Of a DNA stretch of 36,051 nt, positions 6,434 to 13,510 are shown piece after piece (within the stretch, counting starts at the first letter, position 1; each line of letters starts with the position of its first letter). The stretch comes from a virus. Location: the IMG/VR virus record IMGVR_UViG_3300046007_014531, positions 1 to 36,051 of that record; one strand, given 5' to 3'. The notes under the pieces are model-generated. The model saw only the letters and a list, made by a program, of their open reading frames with translations. It was not told the DNA's origin and searched no databases. Both the position numbers and the translations under genes were made by a program.

Positions 6434-6608
6434 TAACTTCAGCTTCCCAAGAACTTAAATAAACTAGAATAAACTTAATGTAACCTATATTAACGTAGCT
6501 TTACATAGAGTAAACCATCGGCCTCCGTGTAAGTAATTTAGCAAATGGTTTTGTTTGAAAAACACAAACTTCACCGTTACTAATGATAAATCTAGCTTTG
6601 GGGATTTG
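6434..6608. promoter_or_regulatory. Divergent control region between tRNAs and phoH
   Basis: This AT-rich spacer separates the leftward tRNA-glycosyltransferase unit from the rightward PhoH gene. It contains near-repeats of the form AATAAACT (around 6457-6476). Promoters for both directions are expected here, but I cannot assign -35 and -10 boxes with confidence. GGGGA (6600-6604) shortly before the ATG at 6609 may be the PhoH ribosome-binding site. Confidence 0.35.
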
Positions 6609-7862
6609 ATGATCTACGTTGTTGATACTTCAGTTTTCCTGTCCGACCCAAAGATTCTTGAGAGGTTTCAAGATAAAAATATCGTAATTCCACTTGCAGT
6701 TCTCAATGAACTTGAGGCGAAAAGAAATCATCCAGATCTTGGATTTTCTGCAAGACAGATTTTACGTGAGCTAGAAAAATTAAGAATTTCTAATTCTTTA
6801 GTAGATCCTGCTAAAAATATTTTTGGTGGAACCGTTCGTGTTGAGCTAAACAATATTGATAATAGTGGACTTCCATTTAGTTTTAGAGAAGATACGAATG
6901 ATAATAGAATTTTATCTGTAGCATTTAATTTATCAAAAAAAGAAAATGTTATTCTTTTAACTAAAGATCTTCCATTAAGATTAAAGGCTTCCATAGCTGG
7001 AGTTGAAGCAAGCGATATTTCAGACAATACATCTGATGATTTAAACTGGTCTGGACTTGAAAGGCTTACTGTTGAAGGTCATATAATATCAGATCTGTAC
7101 GATCACGGATCAGCTTCATTGCCACTCAATGTAGTTAACAATACTGCAGTTATCACTCAGAGTGGCAACAGTTCAGCTTTAGCAAAGTATCAAAATGGTA
7201 ATTTAGTTTTAGTTAAAGAAAAAAACATTTTTGATGTTAGAGGTAAAAGTGCTGAGCAGCGTTTCGCAATAGATTTTTTGATGGATGAAAATATTGAAAT
7301 AGTTTCTCTTGGTGGCAAGGCTGGCACCGGCAAAAGTTTGTTAGCAATTGCTGCAGGGCTAGAACTTGTTTTAGAAAAAAGAAAACATAAGAAAGTTGTA
7401 ATTTTCCGTCCGCTGTATTCTGTGGGTGGACAAGATCTTGGATACCTTCCTGGAACAGCGGAAGAAAAAATGAGTCCTTGGGCCGCTGCGGTCTTTGATG
7501 CTTTAGAAGTTTTTTGCGGGCCGAATGTTATCGAGCAAATTATTGAAGAAGAATTGCTGGAAGTTTTACCGCTAACACATATCAGAGGAAGAACTTTGAG
7601 CGATTCTTATGTAATTATAGATGAGGCTCAAAATCTAGAAAAAATGGTTTTATTGACTGCACTTTCTAGAATGGGTAAAAATAGCAAAGTTGTTTTAACT
7701 CACGATATTGCTCAAAGAGACAATTTGCATGTTGGAAAATATGATGGAATTATGTCTATTATTTCATCTTTAAAAGGAAATGATATATTTGCCCATATTT
7801 TACTTCAGAAATCTGAAAGAAGTAGAATAGCTGAATTAGTGTCCACCTTAATAGATACATGA
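6609..7862 (+). CDS. phoH: PIN-PhoH ATPase (PhoH2-type)
   Basis: This 417-residue protein fuses a PIN ribonuclease-like domain (1 to about 130; MIYVVDTSVFL with D6) to a PhoH ATPase. Walker A is GGKAGTGKS at 235-243, and IIDEAQN gives Walker B at about 336-342. VIFRPLYSVGGQDLGYLPG and LTHDIAQRDN are other conserved PhoH segments. PhoH2 proteins are linked to RNA unwinding and cleavage, and phage copies are common, but their role is unresolved. I choose the ATG at 6609 because the PIN domain starts there and GGGGA precedes it. A TTG 54 bases upstream would add an unconserved tail without a ribosome-binding site. Confidence 0.9.
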   Translation: MIYVVDTSVFLSDPKILERFQDKNIVIPLAVLNELEAKRNHPDLGFSARQILRELEKLRISNSLVDPAKNIFGGTVRVELNNIDNSGLPFSFREDTNDNRILSVAFNLSKKENVILLTKDLPLRLKASIAGVEASDISDNTSDDLNWSGLERLTVEGHIISDLYDHGSASLPLNVVNNTAVITQSGNSSALAKYQNGNLVLVKEKNIFDVRGKSAEQRFAIDFLMDENIEIVSLGGKAGTGKSLLAIAAGLELVLEKRKHKKVVIFRPLYSVGGQDLGYLPGTAEEKMSPWAAAVFDALEVFCGPNVIEQIIEEELLEVLPLTHIRGRTLSDSYVIIDEAQNLEKMVLLTALSRMGKNSKVVLTHDIAQRDNLHVGKYDGIMSIISSLKGNDIFAHILLQKSERSRIAELVSTLIDT

Positions 7863-7880
7863 TTTTTCCGTTGATCTAAT

Positions 7881-9308
7881 ATGTTTAAAGCTGCTAAAGA
7901 AATAAAAGTTGGTGATCATGTTGCTTACGCTGTGCCGAAGCCACCTGATGCAACCACTTATGCTCATGGGGTAGTTAAAAGCGTTAAAACTAGTGGAACT
8001 GTGAAAGTTGCCGGAACTCAAGAATCTTATGAAGCAACTTCCGATGATCCAGTAGCAACTATTGAAGTTTGGGCTGTTGACGACAATGGTGATCCTGTGG
8101 AAAAAACAGATCGAACTGTTGCGAAACCTTTTTCGAAGCTTCGAGTTATGAGAACTCCGCTGAAAGAAAAAGCGGTTTCAGAAAGTTCTTTGAGAAAGCT
8201 CATGGAGGAGCACAATAAAAATGCTCCAGAGGGCAGAAAAGTTCAATTATCTACTTTGAAAAAAGTTTTTAATCGTGGCGTTGGGGCTTACAAAACTAAT
8301 CCAGGAAGCGTAAGACCAACCGTTAGAAGTGCGGATCAGTGGGGCTATGGGAGAGTTAAGGCATTTCTAAAAATGCTGAAGAGTGGATCAGCTCCAAGGA
8401 AACCTTTCGATCAAGATCTTTTACCTAAAGAACATCCTCTATCAAGTAAGGCTAATGAAATGATTAAAGAAGGCGATATTGTAGAGTTCATGATGGACAA
8501 CAGTGTCATGGGTCACCCTGATCTTCCAGAAGATGGGCAGCACAAGCATGTTGGTTCAGTTGAGCATGTTATGTATGACGGCTTTTTCGGTGTGCGTGGG
8601 TCAAAGTTTTATTCGCCGGCTTCCGTCGAGAATCCTGCTGTTCTTATCAGAATTTGGATGGACGATCAGGAAACTGAGCTAATGGTTGGAAGAATGGCTG
8701 ATGAGGTCACCAAAGTTGGTGAACTTGATTCAGTTGAAGAAGAGGACGAAGACCAAGATTTTGAAGATAATGAGGAGTTCGCTGCAACCTATGCGATCCC
8801 TGATCGTGTCAAGAAAAATGCTCAACGTGGTCTAGATCTTCGCAAGAAGTTTGGCCGTGGCGGTACTGATGTTGGGGAGAATACAGCTAGAACTCTAGCT
8901 GCTGGTGGATCAATAGGCATTGAAAAGGTGAAGCATATTAATCGCTACTTCCCCCGTCACGCTGGCGACAATCTGAGTGACAAGACTTCCAATGGATGGA
9001 TTGCTTGGCTGCTTTGGGGTGGAGACGCTGCTTGGTCTTGGACCAGAGGAATCATTCGTAGCTATGAAGCTGAGCAGAAGCGTGATGGCGCAAGAATGTT
9101 CACTCAGGAGCGCCGTATGAAGCTCGCCAAGGAAGGTTTAGCTCTTCCAGATGGATCATATCCAATTGTAACTATTGGTGATCTGAAAAATGCAATTCAG
9201 GCTTACGGTCGTTCAAAAGATAAGGAAGCGACCAAGAAGCATATTATGAAGAGGGCACGTTCACTTAAGGCTATGGATTTAATTCCAGAAGAATGGCTTA
9301 AGGACTGA
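7881..9308 (+). CDS. Multidomain phage protein with two Tudor-like barrels
   Basis: This is a 475-residue protein of unknown function. Its N-terminal 95 residues look like a hypervirulence-associated Tudor (HVA1/DUF2945-type) barrel: KVGDHVAYAVPKPP, HGVVKSVKTSG and SKLRVM. A short module at about 125-170 (KVFNRGVGAYKTNPGSVRP, QWGYGRVKAFLKML) is of a kind I know from phage structural or maturation proteins. A second barrel-like unit follows at about 193-280 (IKEGDIVEFMMDNS, GSVEHVMYDG). An acidic linker (EEEDEDQDFEDNEE) joins it to a C-terminal domain (about 305-400) with FGRGGTDVGENTARTLA, HINRYFPRHAG and AWLLWGGDAAWSW. It may be a chaperone, scaffold or DNA-binding adaptor. It overlaps the convergent methyltransferase by 11 bases. 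Confidence 0.75.
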   Translation: MFKAAKEIKVGDHVAYAVPKPPDATTYAHGVVKSVKTSGTVKVAGTQESYEATSDDPVATIEVWAVDDNGDPVEKTDRTVAKPFSKLRVMRTPLKEKAVSESSLRKLMEEHNKNAPEGRKVQLSTLKKVFNRGVGAYKTNPGSVRPTVRSADQWGYGRVKAFLKMLKSGSAPRKPFDQDLLPKEHPLSSKANEMIKEGDIVEFMMDNSVMGHPDLPEDGQHKHVGSVEHVMYDGFFGVRGSKFYSPASVENPAVLIRIWMDDQETELMVGRMADEVTKVGELDSVEEEDEDQDFEDNEEFAATYAIPDRVKKNAQRGLDLRKKFGRGGTDVGENTARTLAAGGSIGIEKVKHINRYFPRHAGDNLSDKTSNGWIAWLLWGGDAAWSWTRGIIRSYEAEQKRDGARMFTQERRMKLAKEGLALPDGSYPIVTIGDLKNAIQAYGRSKDKEATKKHIMKRARSLKAMDLIPEEWLKD

Positions 9309-9960
9309 TCTTTTTAAAGATTGCCAACTTTTCAGAATCTGCTCTTAAAGCAGAATTAGATCCGTGCTTTATTCTTTTGGTATCTATTGATACAATTTCG
9401 TCAATATAAAATCCAATATCTATCAGTGTAGATACATGCCATTCTACTACCGATTCTTCTTTGCCTGCTCTGATATGATTAGAGATATTAAGAAATAGAT
9501 ATCCATCTTCGTTTAGCACCTTGTAGCACTCGTTCCAAATTTGTTGATGCAATAACTTATATTTATTACCCCAATTAAATTTGGCTGTGTTTGTATCTGC
9601 AAGATCTCTACCTAAAGAGATTCTATAAGTATATCTTTTAGAATTTTTTGCATCTCCCTGATATTGATCAGACATTCTATTGCCATAAGGTGGAGATGTG
9701 ATTATTGCATCAAACTTTTGGTCTTTAAATATTTTAGTTAACTTAGTGGAGTCAGCACAAATATTTCTTTCGTGCTGATCAGCCCATTCTTTTTCTATTT
9801 CAACACCAATTGTTTTATATGGTGGACATAAAGAATGTATGCCACCAGTTCCAGCAAATGGATCTAAAACTAGAGATCCTTTATCTAATCTTTTTTGTGA
9901 ATGAATAAGTAAAGAAGATATCACTTCTTTTGAAAAGACTGCTGGATGATTGACTGTCAT
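9298..9960 (-). CDS. DNA amino-methyltransferase (N6-A or N4-C)
   Basis: The 220-residue enzyme has SAM motif DPFAGTG at 33-39 and the catalytic TSPPYGNR at 88-95. This is the small form with motif I before motif IV and no large recognition domain. HGSNSALRADSEKLAIFKK forms the C-terminus. The TSPPY motif fits N4-cytosine or N6-adenine methylation, and the site is unknown. It is the last gene of the leftward five-gene operon, and its start codon overlaps the ThyX stop in an ATGA junction. No endonuclease partner is seen, so it is probably an anti-restriction or regulatory orphan enzyme. Confidence 0.88.
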   Translation of the reverse strand: MTVNHPAVFSKEVISSLLIHSQKRLDKGSLVLDPFAGTGGIHSLCPPYKTIGVEIEKEWADQHERNICADSTKLTKIFKDQKFDAIITSPPYGNRMSDQYQGDAKNSKRYTYRISLGRDLADTNTAKFNWGNKYKLLHQQIWNECYKVLNEDGYLFLNISNHIRAGKEESVVEWHVSTLIDIGFYIDEIVSIDTKRIKHGSNSALRADSEKLAIFKKISP

Positions 9961-10742
9961 ATCATGTGCCTCAGCTGCTGCCAGCCATTAAAGTTTCCGA
10001 GTGCTTGATCTGATGGAGTTGCAATCATCTCAAATGGAGATAGATGAGGCGGCTCAGCCGAAATTAGTCTCTCATAAAGTTGCCTATCAGCATCAAAATC
10101 TTTTTTGTTTTGGTTTAGATAAGATGATCTAGCAACTCTGGCAACAGAAATCTTTTTCAAATCTTCAATGTCGAAATCTTGTTTTTCTTCAGTGGAAATG
10201 TATGGAAGATGCCATTCTCCTGAATGCACAATTTTAGGATTTGATGAATCTAGAGCTTCTTTCATTTTTATAGAAAGTTCTCTGAACTCTGGCTGAGCAT
10301 CTTTATGAATTCTTTGTTCAAAACAATTAGAGAAGTCAGTTGCTGAAATAACCGAGGTATGCCAAATAAATGGTTCAAGGATTCTTGACGCAATTTGTTT
10401 GTGCAAGCCTATAGATTCAAGTATCTGAGCGTAATCAGCTGCAGCATATGAGGCTTCTATCCAAGTTGAAATACACTCCGACGCCTTGTCCGAAGCTAGT
10501 TCCTGTTCAGCAACCATTCCACGCTGATTCTTGCCCCACTCAACTGGAATAGCAGGATTTTCCAAAACTTCTTGAATTCTTCTTTTAAGAGGTATGGCTC
10601 TTGAAGAAGCAGCATTCCTTGACCACATTCTATATGTGTTTACTTCTGGTAAGATAAATCTATGGAAAGTGCATTCCATAGTCGTTAGCCTATCTCCAGA
10701 TTCATTTATGCTGTCTTCGATAATTGTAGCTGAAATTGTCAT
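9957..10742 (-). CDS. thyX: ThyX-like flavin-dependent thymidylate synthase, divergent motif
   Basis: This 261-residue protein belongs to a phage ThyX-like group. TYRMWSRNAASSRAIP (37-52) occupies the place of the canonical RHRx7S signature, EPFIWHTSVISATDF and HKDAQPEFREL follow, and HLSPFEMIA is near the C-terminus. ThyX converts dUMP to dTMP using FAD and methylenetetrahydrofolate. Here the histidine and second arginine of RHR are replaced (SRN-A), so substrate handling may differ. The upstream neighbour is dCMP deaminase, which makes dUMP, the ThyX substrate, and ATGA overlaps link all three neighbours. This supports a pyrimidine-nucleotide role. Production of a modified pyrimidine cannot be excluded. 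Confidence 0.8.
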   Translation of the reverse strand: MTISATIIEDSINESGDRLTTMECTFHRFILPEVNTYRMWSRNAASSRAIPLKRRIQEVLENPAIPVEWGKNQRGMVAEQELASDKASECISTWIEASYAAADYAQILESIGLHKQIASRILEPFIWHTSVISATDFSNCFEQRIHKDAQPEFRELSIKMKEALDSSNPKIVHSGEWHLPYISTEEKQDFDIEDLKKISVARVARSSYLNQNKKDFDADRQLYERLISAEPPHLSPFEMIATPSDQALGNFNGWQQLRHMI

Positions 10743-11206
10743 AGTGATATTTGGATTATTTGTATGGATGCGCTGTTGAAAAATTGCCGAACATCTTTAG
10801 ATGATACCTTATCTTCTTCTTTGAGATGCACAATTCTTTTTATTCCAGCTGCAGCGATTGATTTAGCGCATGTTAGGCACGGCTCGCCATTAACGTAAAG
10901 AGTTGAATTAGAATATCTGAATCCATCTCCATGAGCTAGAGCGGAAACTTCCGCATGTGAACTATAGCATAGCCCTGGTCCGTGATCATATGGGGTTCCA
11001 CTAGGAACATTATTTAAAAATCTTGGACAGCCACCGTCTTTGCAGTGTTTCATTCCAGATGGAACGCCATTATATCCCTGTCCAACAATTCTACCATAGC
11101 CATGATCGTCTATGATGAAGCACCAGTATTGTTTTTTTCCGCATGTTGAAAATATTTTTGCACACTCAATACATGCTTTTATCCATTTAATATCTCTTGA
11201 TTTCAT
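10739..11206 (-). CDS. dCMP deaminase
   Basis: This 155-residue zinc enzyme of the cytidine/deoxycytidylate deaminase family has HAE at 84-86 (zinc ligand and catalytic glutamate) and PCLTC with C110 and C113. GQGYNGVPSGMKHC is the usual dCMP-deaminase signature. The reaction is dCMP to dUMP, feeding the adjacent thymidylate synthase. Extra cysteines upstream (C55, C60) and H75 resemble the second, structural zinc site of ComEB-type enzymes. ATGA-type overlaps join it to genes on both sides. Confidence 0.93.
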   Translation of the reverse strand: MKSRDIKWIKACIECAKIFSTCGKKQYWCFIIDDHGYGRIVGQGYNGVPSGMKHCKDGGCPRFLNNVPSGTPYDHGPGLCYSSHAEVSALAHGDGFRYSNSTLYVNGEPCLTCAKSIAAAGIKRIVHLKEEDKVSSKDVRQFFNSASIQIIQISL

Positions 11207-11463
11207 TCTTCCGGCTCAGAATTGGAATCCATTTTTTCTATTACGTCAAACCACTGTAGAGCAGTTAAATCTCTTCTCACTCTGCCGCCGACCCTTTCGT
11301 CAGTTTCCGTACATGCATCAATAAATGACTGATCAGATCTTTTAAAATGCATTGTTTTACCTTCGTGATTGAATAGGTAGGCGTATTCATTATTGCCTAA
11401 CGGAACAATTCTTTTAACTTCTCCAGAAGGCTGGTACTCTTGCTGCTTTACTTTTCTTGCCAT
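11203..11463 (-). CDS. Small hypothetical protein in nucleotide operon
   Basis: This 86-residue charged, soluble protein contains VKRIVPLGNNEYAYLF, which suggests a small beta-rich fold, followed by a helical tail (LTALQWFDVIEKM) and an acidic end. I do not recognise a family. It is locked into the leftward operon by a 16-base overlap with the ParB-like gene and a 4-base overlap with dCMP deaminase. It may be an accessory factor for one of its neighbours. Confidence 0.7.
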   Translation of the reverse strand: MARKVKQQEYQPSGEVKRIVPLGNNEYAYLFNHEGKTMHFKRSDQSFIDACTETDERVGGRVRRDLTALQWFDVIEKMDSNSEPEE

Positions 11464-11909
11464 ATCAGCTCCATAAGTTCGGGGAATAGCTCTGACAAAT
11501 CTACCGATCTTGCTTTGTGTTTGTCAACACGAACGATCTCAACAGGAAACTTTGTTAACCCGATCTGCTTTGCAGCAAGGAAACGATGGTTTCCATCAGA
11601 CAGTCTAACGCTGTTATTGTCATAAGTTAATTTGCCTGGGGTAATTATTCCATTATCTTTTATGGAAATTGCTAATTCCCGAATATAGTTTCTGTCTTTA
11701 TATACTATTTCTGCAATATATTTTGAATCAATTGTTTTTTCAATCAGAGTCATTGGAATATAATGTCTACTGTCTTGTTTAGATTTTAGTGGAGCAGCTA
11801 AACCATAGAAGCCATCGTCAGAAAACTCGGAACCCCAATGCTCCTGATTTTCAACAACTTTATGGGATTTCCTGTTCTTTAGGGAAGATAAAATCATGAT
11901 CGCCGCCAT
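11448..11909 (-). CDS. ParB/Srx-fold domain protein
   Basis: This 153-residue protein has a ParB-like nuclease/sulfiredoxin-fold core: IRELAISIKDNGIITPGKLT, then DGNHRFLAAKQIG with DGNHR at 105-109. Members bind DNA or nucleotides, and some have nuclease or CTPase activity. It leads the leftward operon that includes a DNA methyltransferase, so it may guide or regulate modification. A second ParB-like domain is fused to the methyltransferase at 234-1592. The start is uncertain: ATG 11909 overlaps the divergent gene by 14 bases, while ATG 11897 would leave only a 2-base overlap. Neither has a strong ribosome-binding site. Confidence 0.78.
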   Translation of the reverse strand: MAAIMILSSLKNRKSHKVVENQEHWGSEFSDDGFYGLAAPLKSKQDSRHYIPMTLIEKTIDSKYIAEIVYKDRNYIRELAISIKDNGIITPGKLTYDNNSVRLSDGNHRFLAAKQIGLTKFPVEIVRVDKHKARSVDLSELFPELMELIWQEK

Positions 11910-12219
11910 ATATTGTCACGAATGCGGAAGTCATTCTATTTCAGAAAATATTATAGTAAAATGCTATGAGTGTGATAGCAGAAATATTTCTTTCAAAATA
12001 GATGAAGATGAAGATTCCTTTAATGATCTGGGATTTGTTTCATCAAGTAATAATAATTTGATTTGGACAGAGTTTTTAGATAAAATAACTTTTGTTTATA
12101 GCTTAAGAAAAAACTATTCAGTAATTCCAACTCTTTGTTACGATATAATTAATGGAATTATTAGTGATCCAATTACAGAAGACAAAATAGATTTGAAAGA
12201 TATTTTCAATGAAAAATAG
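11896..12219 (+). CDS. Zinc-ribbon small protein
   Basis: This 107-residue protein has an N-terminal zinc-ribbon-like pair, CHEC (7-10) and CYEC (23-26), then an acidic linker and a hydrophobic helical C-terminal half. The rest matches nothing I know. It starts divergently from, and slightly overlapping, the ParB-like gene. AGGGAAG about 11 bases upstream may serve as a ribosome-binding site. It overlaps the next zinc-ribbon gene by 11 bases, so the two are co-translated. Confidence 0.7.
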   Translation: MIAAIYCHECGSHSISENIIVKCYECDSRNISFKIDEDEDSFNDLGFVSSSNNNLIWTEFLDKITFVYSLRKNYSVIPTLCYDIINGIISDPITEDKIDLKDIFNEK

Positions 12220-12502
12220 CAATCATCCGATTCCAGCAGGAATTCCTATAAAATCTTCAAATTCAAAGAAAAAGATATTTTGTCAAAAATGTGGTCAAGA
12301 TATAAACAACACAGACTTTAGAGATGGTGCCGCAACAGATAACATGAATTTCTGCGACTGCGGAGCTGCGGGCTTTATATCAAATTGGGTAAGCATTGAT
12401 TCAAATATCATGCACATGATGCAAGGTTTAAACTATTTAATAGTTGGAGAAAGCAGCTCCATTCAATCATCGCCTTCAAAAAATCTTTTTTATGAACTAT
12501 AG
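12209..12502 (+). CDS. Zinc-ribbon small protein
   Basis: This 97-residue protein has a basic, Ser/Pro-rich start (about 1-24), then CQKC (25-28) and CDC (49-51), which suit a zinc ribbon. A short C-terminal tail follows. Its function is unknown. It is the second of three consecutive short cysteine-pair proteins in this stretch. Confidence 0.65.
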   Translation: MKNSNHPIPAGIPIKSSNSKKKIFCQKCGQDINNTDFRDGAATDNMNFCDCGAAGFISNWVSIDSNIMHMMQGLNYLIVGESSSIQSSPSKNLFYEL

Positions 12503-12518
12503 TTGACGATTATTTATC

Positions 12519-12929
12519 ATGGATGACTGGCAATTTAAAATGGATGCAGTTATTGCATCAAGCTTTCTTTTAAAGAACATGAATGTTATTGACATTAGCT
12601 TTACTAATGGTCAACAGCTAGAAGTATATGTTGCTTTAAATCAGAGAGAAAGATCTATAGGTTTATCAACTATACCATACCTAGATGTAGATGGTATGCT
12701 TTTTTATTATGAAAAACCTTCTTATAATCCATTTTCTGTGAAAGATATGGGATTTGATTTAAGCATCGGGTTCTATAATCAACTTGGTGAATGTGTGAAA
12801 AGTGGCGACTACCCCGCTGGGGAACGTATGCCAATATATTCGCCTCAAAAATATTCATATGTAGTTGAGACTCACTTGGGTCAACTTCCTAAATCAAATT
12901 TAAGGGTAGCTAATGTCAAGGCAGTTTGA
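12519..12929 (+). CDS. DUF192 family protein
   Basis: This 136-residue protein matches the DUF192 (COG1430) pattern. The segment VALNQRERSIGLSTIPYLD is followed by DGMLFYYEKP, then FSVKDMGFDLSIGFYNQLGE (matching the usual F-W-MKNT-P-LDI core, with VKDMGFDLSI here) and a C-terminal YSYVVETHLGQL. The family is widespread, mostly of unknown function, and often secreted in bacteria, but this copy has no signal peptide. There is no Shine-Dalgarno before ATG 12519. A GACGATTATTTAT box (12505-12517) lies just upstream. The 3' end overlaps the next gene by 17 bases. Confidence 0.8.
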   Translation: MDDWQFKMDAVIASSFLLKNMNVIDISFTNGQQLEVYVALNQRERSIGLSTIPYLDVDGMLFYYEKPSYNPFSVKDMGFDLSIGFYNQLGECVKSGDYPAGERMPIYSPQKYSYVVETHLGQLPKSNLRVANVKAV

Positions 12930-13095
12930 AGAGTTTTTAGATGAAGACGAGTGTTGTTTAAACTGTGGAGAACTTGATTTTAGGCCATCAAAAATTATGG
13001 GCCTATGCTTTTCTTGCTTCTATGATCCGAAGCATTCTTTGGACATAAATGAAGAAGAGGGGGCGTTAACCCCCTCCGCTCCATATAAGTTATAA
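12913..13095 (+). CDS. Zinc-ribbon mini-protein
   Basis: This 60-residue acidic protein has CLNC (15-18) and CFSC (32-35), a zinc-ribbon spacing. It starts inside the 3' end of the DUF192 gene. A perfect G/C hairpin (13057-13076) lies within its last codons. Function unknown; small zinc ribbons in phages often act as adaptors to nucleic acids or to host polymerase. Confidence 0.65.
   Translation: MSRQFEEFLDEDECCLNCGELDFRPSKIMGLCFSCFYDPKHSLDINEEEGALTPSAPYKL
13057..13076. terminator. Perfect GC hairpin at end of rightward cluster
   Basis: GAGGGGG (13057-13063) and CCCCCTC (13070-13076) form a perfect 7-bp stem around CGTTAA. It lies just before the stop of the last rightward gene, ahead of a convergent gene. 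The position suits transcription termination, but no U-tract follows on either strand, so termination would be atypical or factor-dependent. Confidence 0.35.
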
Positions 13096-13196
13096 TTAGA
13101 TATATAATATACAATTACTACTTTCATCTGCATCTTCACATATCTTCACTAATTTTTAGCTAGATGATGATCTGGATTGATTTCCGTAGCAATGTT

Positions 13197-13215
13197 GCAG
13201 ACTTTTCATGTCTGC
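13197..13215. terminator. Hairpin in convergent gap
   Basis: GCAGAC (13197-13202) pairs with GTCTGC (13210-13215) around a 7-base loop, in the 130-base gap between convergent genes. No U-tract is seen. It may end transcription or stabilise 3' ends. On the minus strand its loop ATGAAAA looks like a tRNA-Phe anticodon loop, but no cloverleaf could be built around it. Confidence 0.3.
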
Positions 13216-13225
13216 TAAGTACAGG

Positions 13226-13510
13226 CTAATCTTTCTCCTCTGGATCAATTTCATCAAAATCAGTTGAATGACTTAATAGCATATCACCTTTATAGGATAT
13301 GTTGATTGGTGGAATTAGCATCTCAATGCTTTCTTGAGCGGCTTTGAGAAGTGTAGCAGCAACCCAAGGGGAACAATCCCCTAAATGAACCTCTGGAAGA
13401 ACATCCGGATCATTTTCATATGTGATTGTGATCACATGAATTCCGGTTCCAAGATCAGAAAGATCTTCTATCAGCTGTTCAGACTCGTTTTCGTCTCTAG
13501 GTTCAGTCAT
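13226..13510 (-). CDS. Small conserved-type phage protein
   Basis: This 94-residue acidic protein has a central conserved-looking core: THVITITYENDP-like strands (starting HVITITYEND), VHLGDCSPWVAATLLKAAQE, then IPPINISYKGDML. It resembles small alpha/beta proteins seen in many actinophages; the function is unknown. It follows the metallophosphoesterase with a 4-base ATGA overlap, so the two are co-expressed. Confidence 0.72.
   Translation of the reverse strand: MTEPRDENESEQLIEDLSDLGTGIHVITITYENDPDVLPEVHLGDCSPWVAATLLKAAQESIEMLIPPINISYKGDMLLSHSTDFDEIDPEEKD

Noticed and set aside
6555-6608. Upstream TTG start for PhoH
   Set aside because: No ribosome-binding site. The PIN domain begins exactly at ATG 6609.
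13197-13215. Minus-strand hairpin with loop ATGAAAA resembling a tRNA-Phe anticodon arm
   Set aside because: No matching acceptor stem, D-arm or canonical T-loop can be built around it, so it is kept only as a hairpin in a convergent gap.
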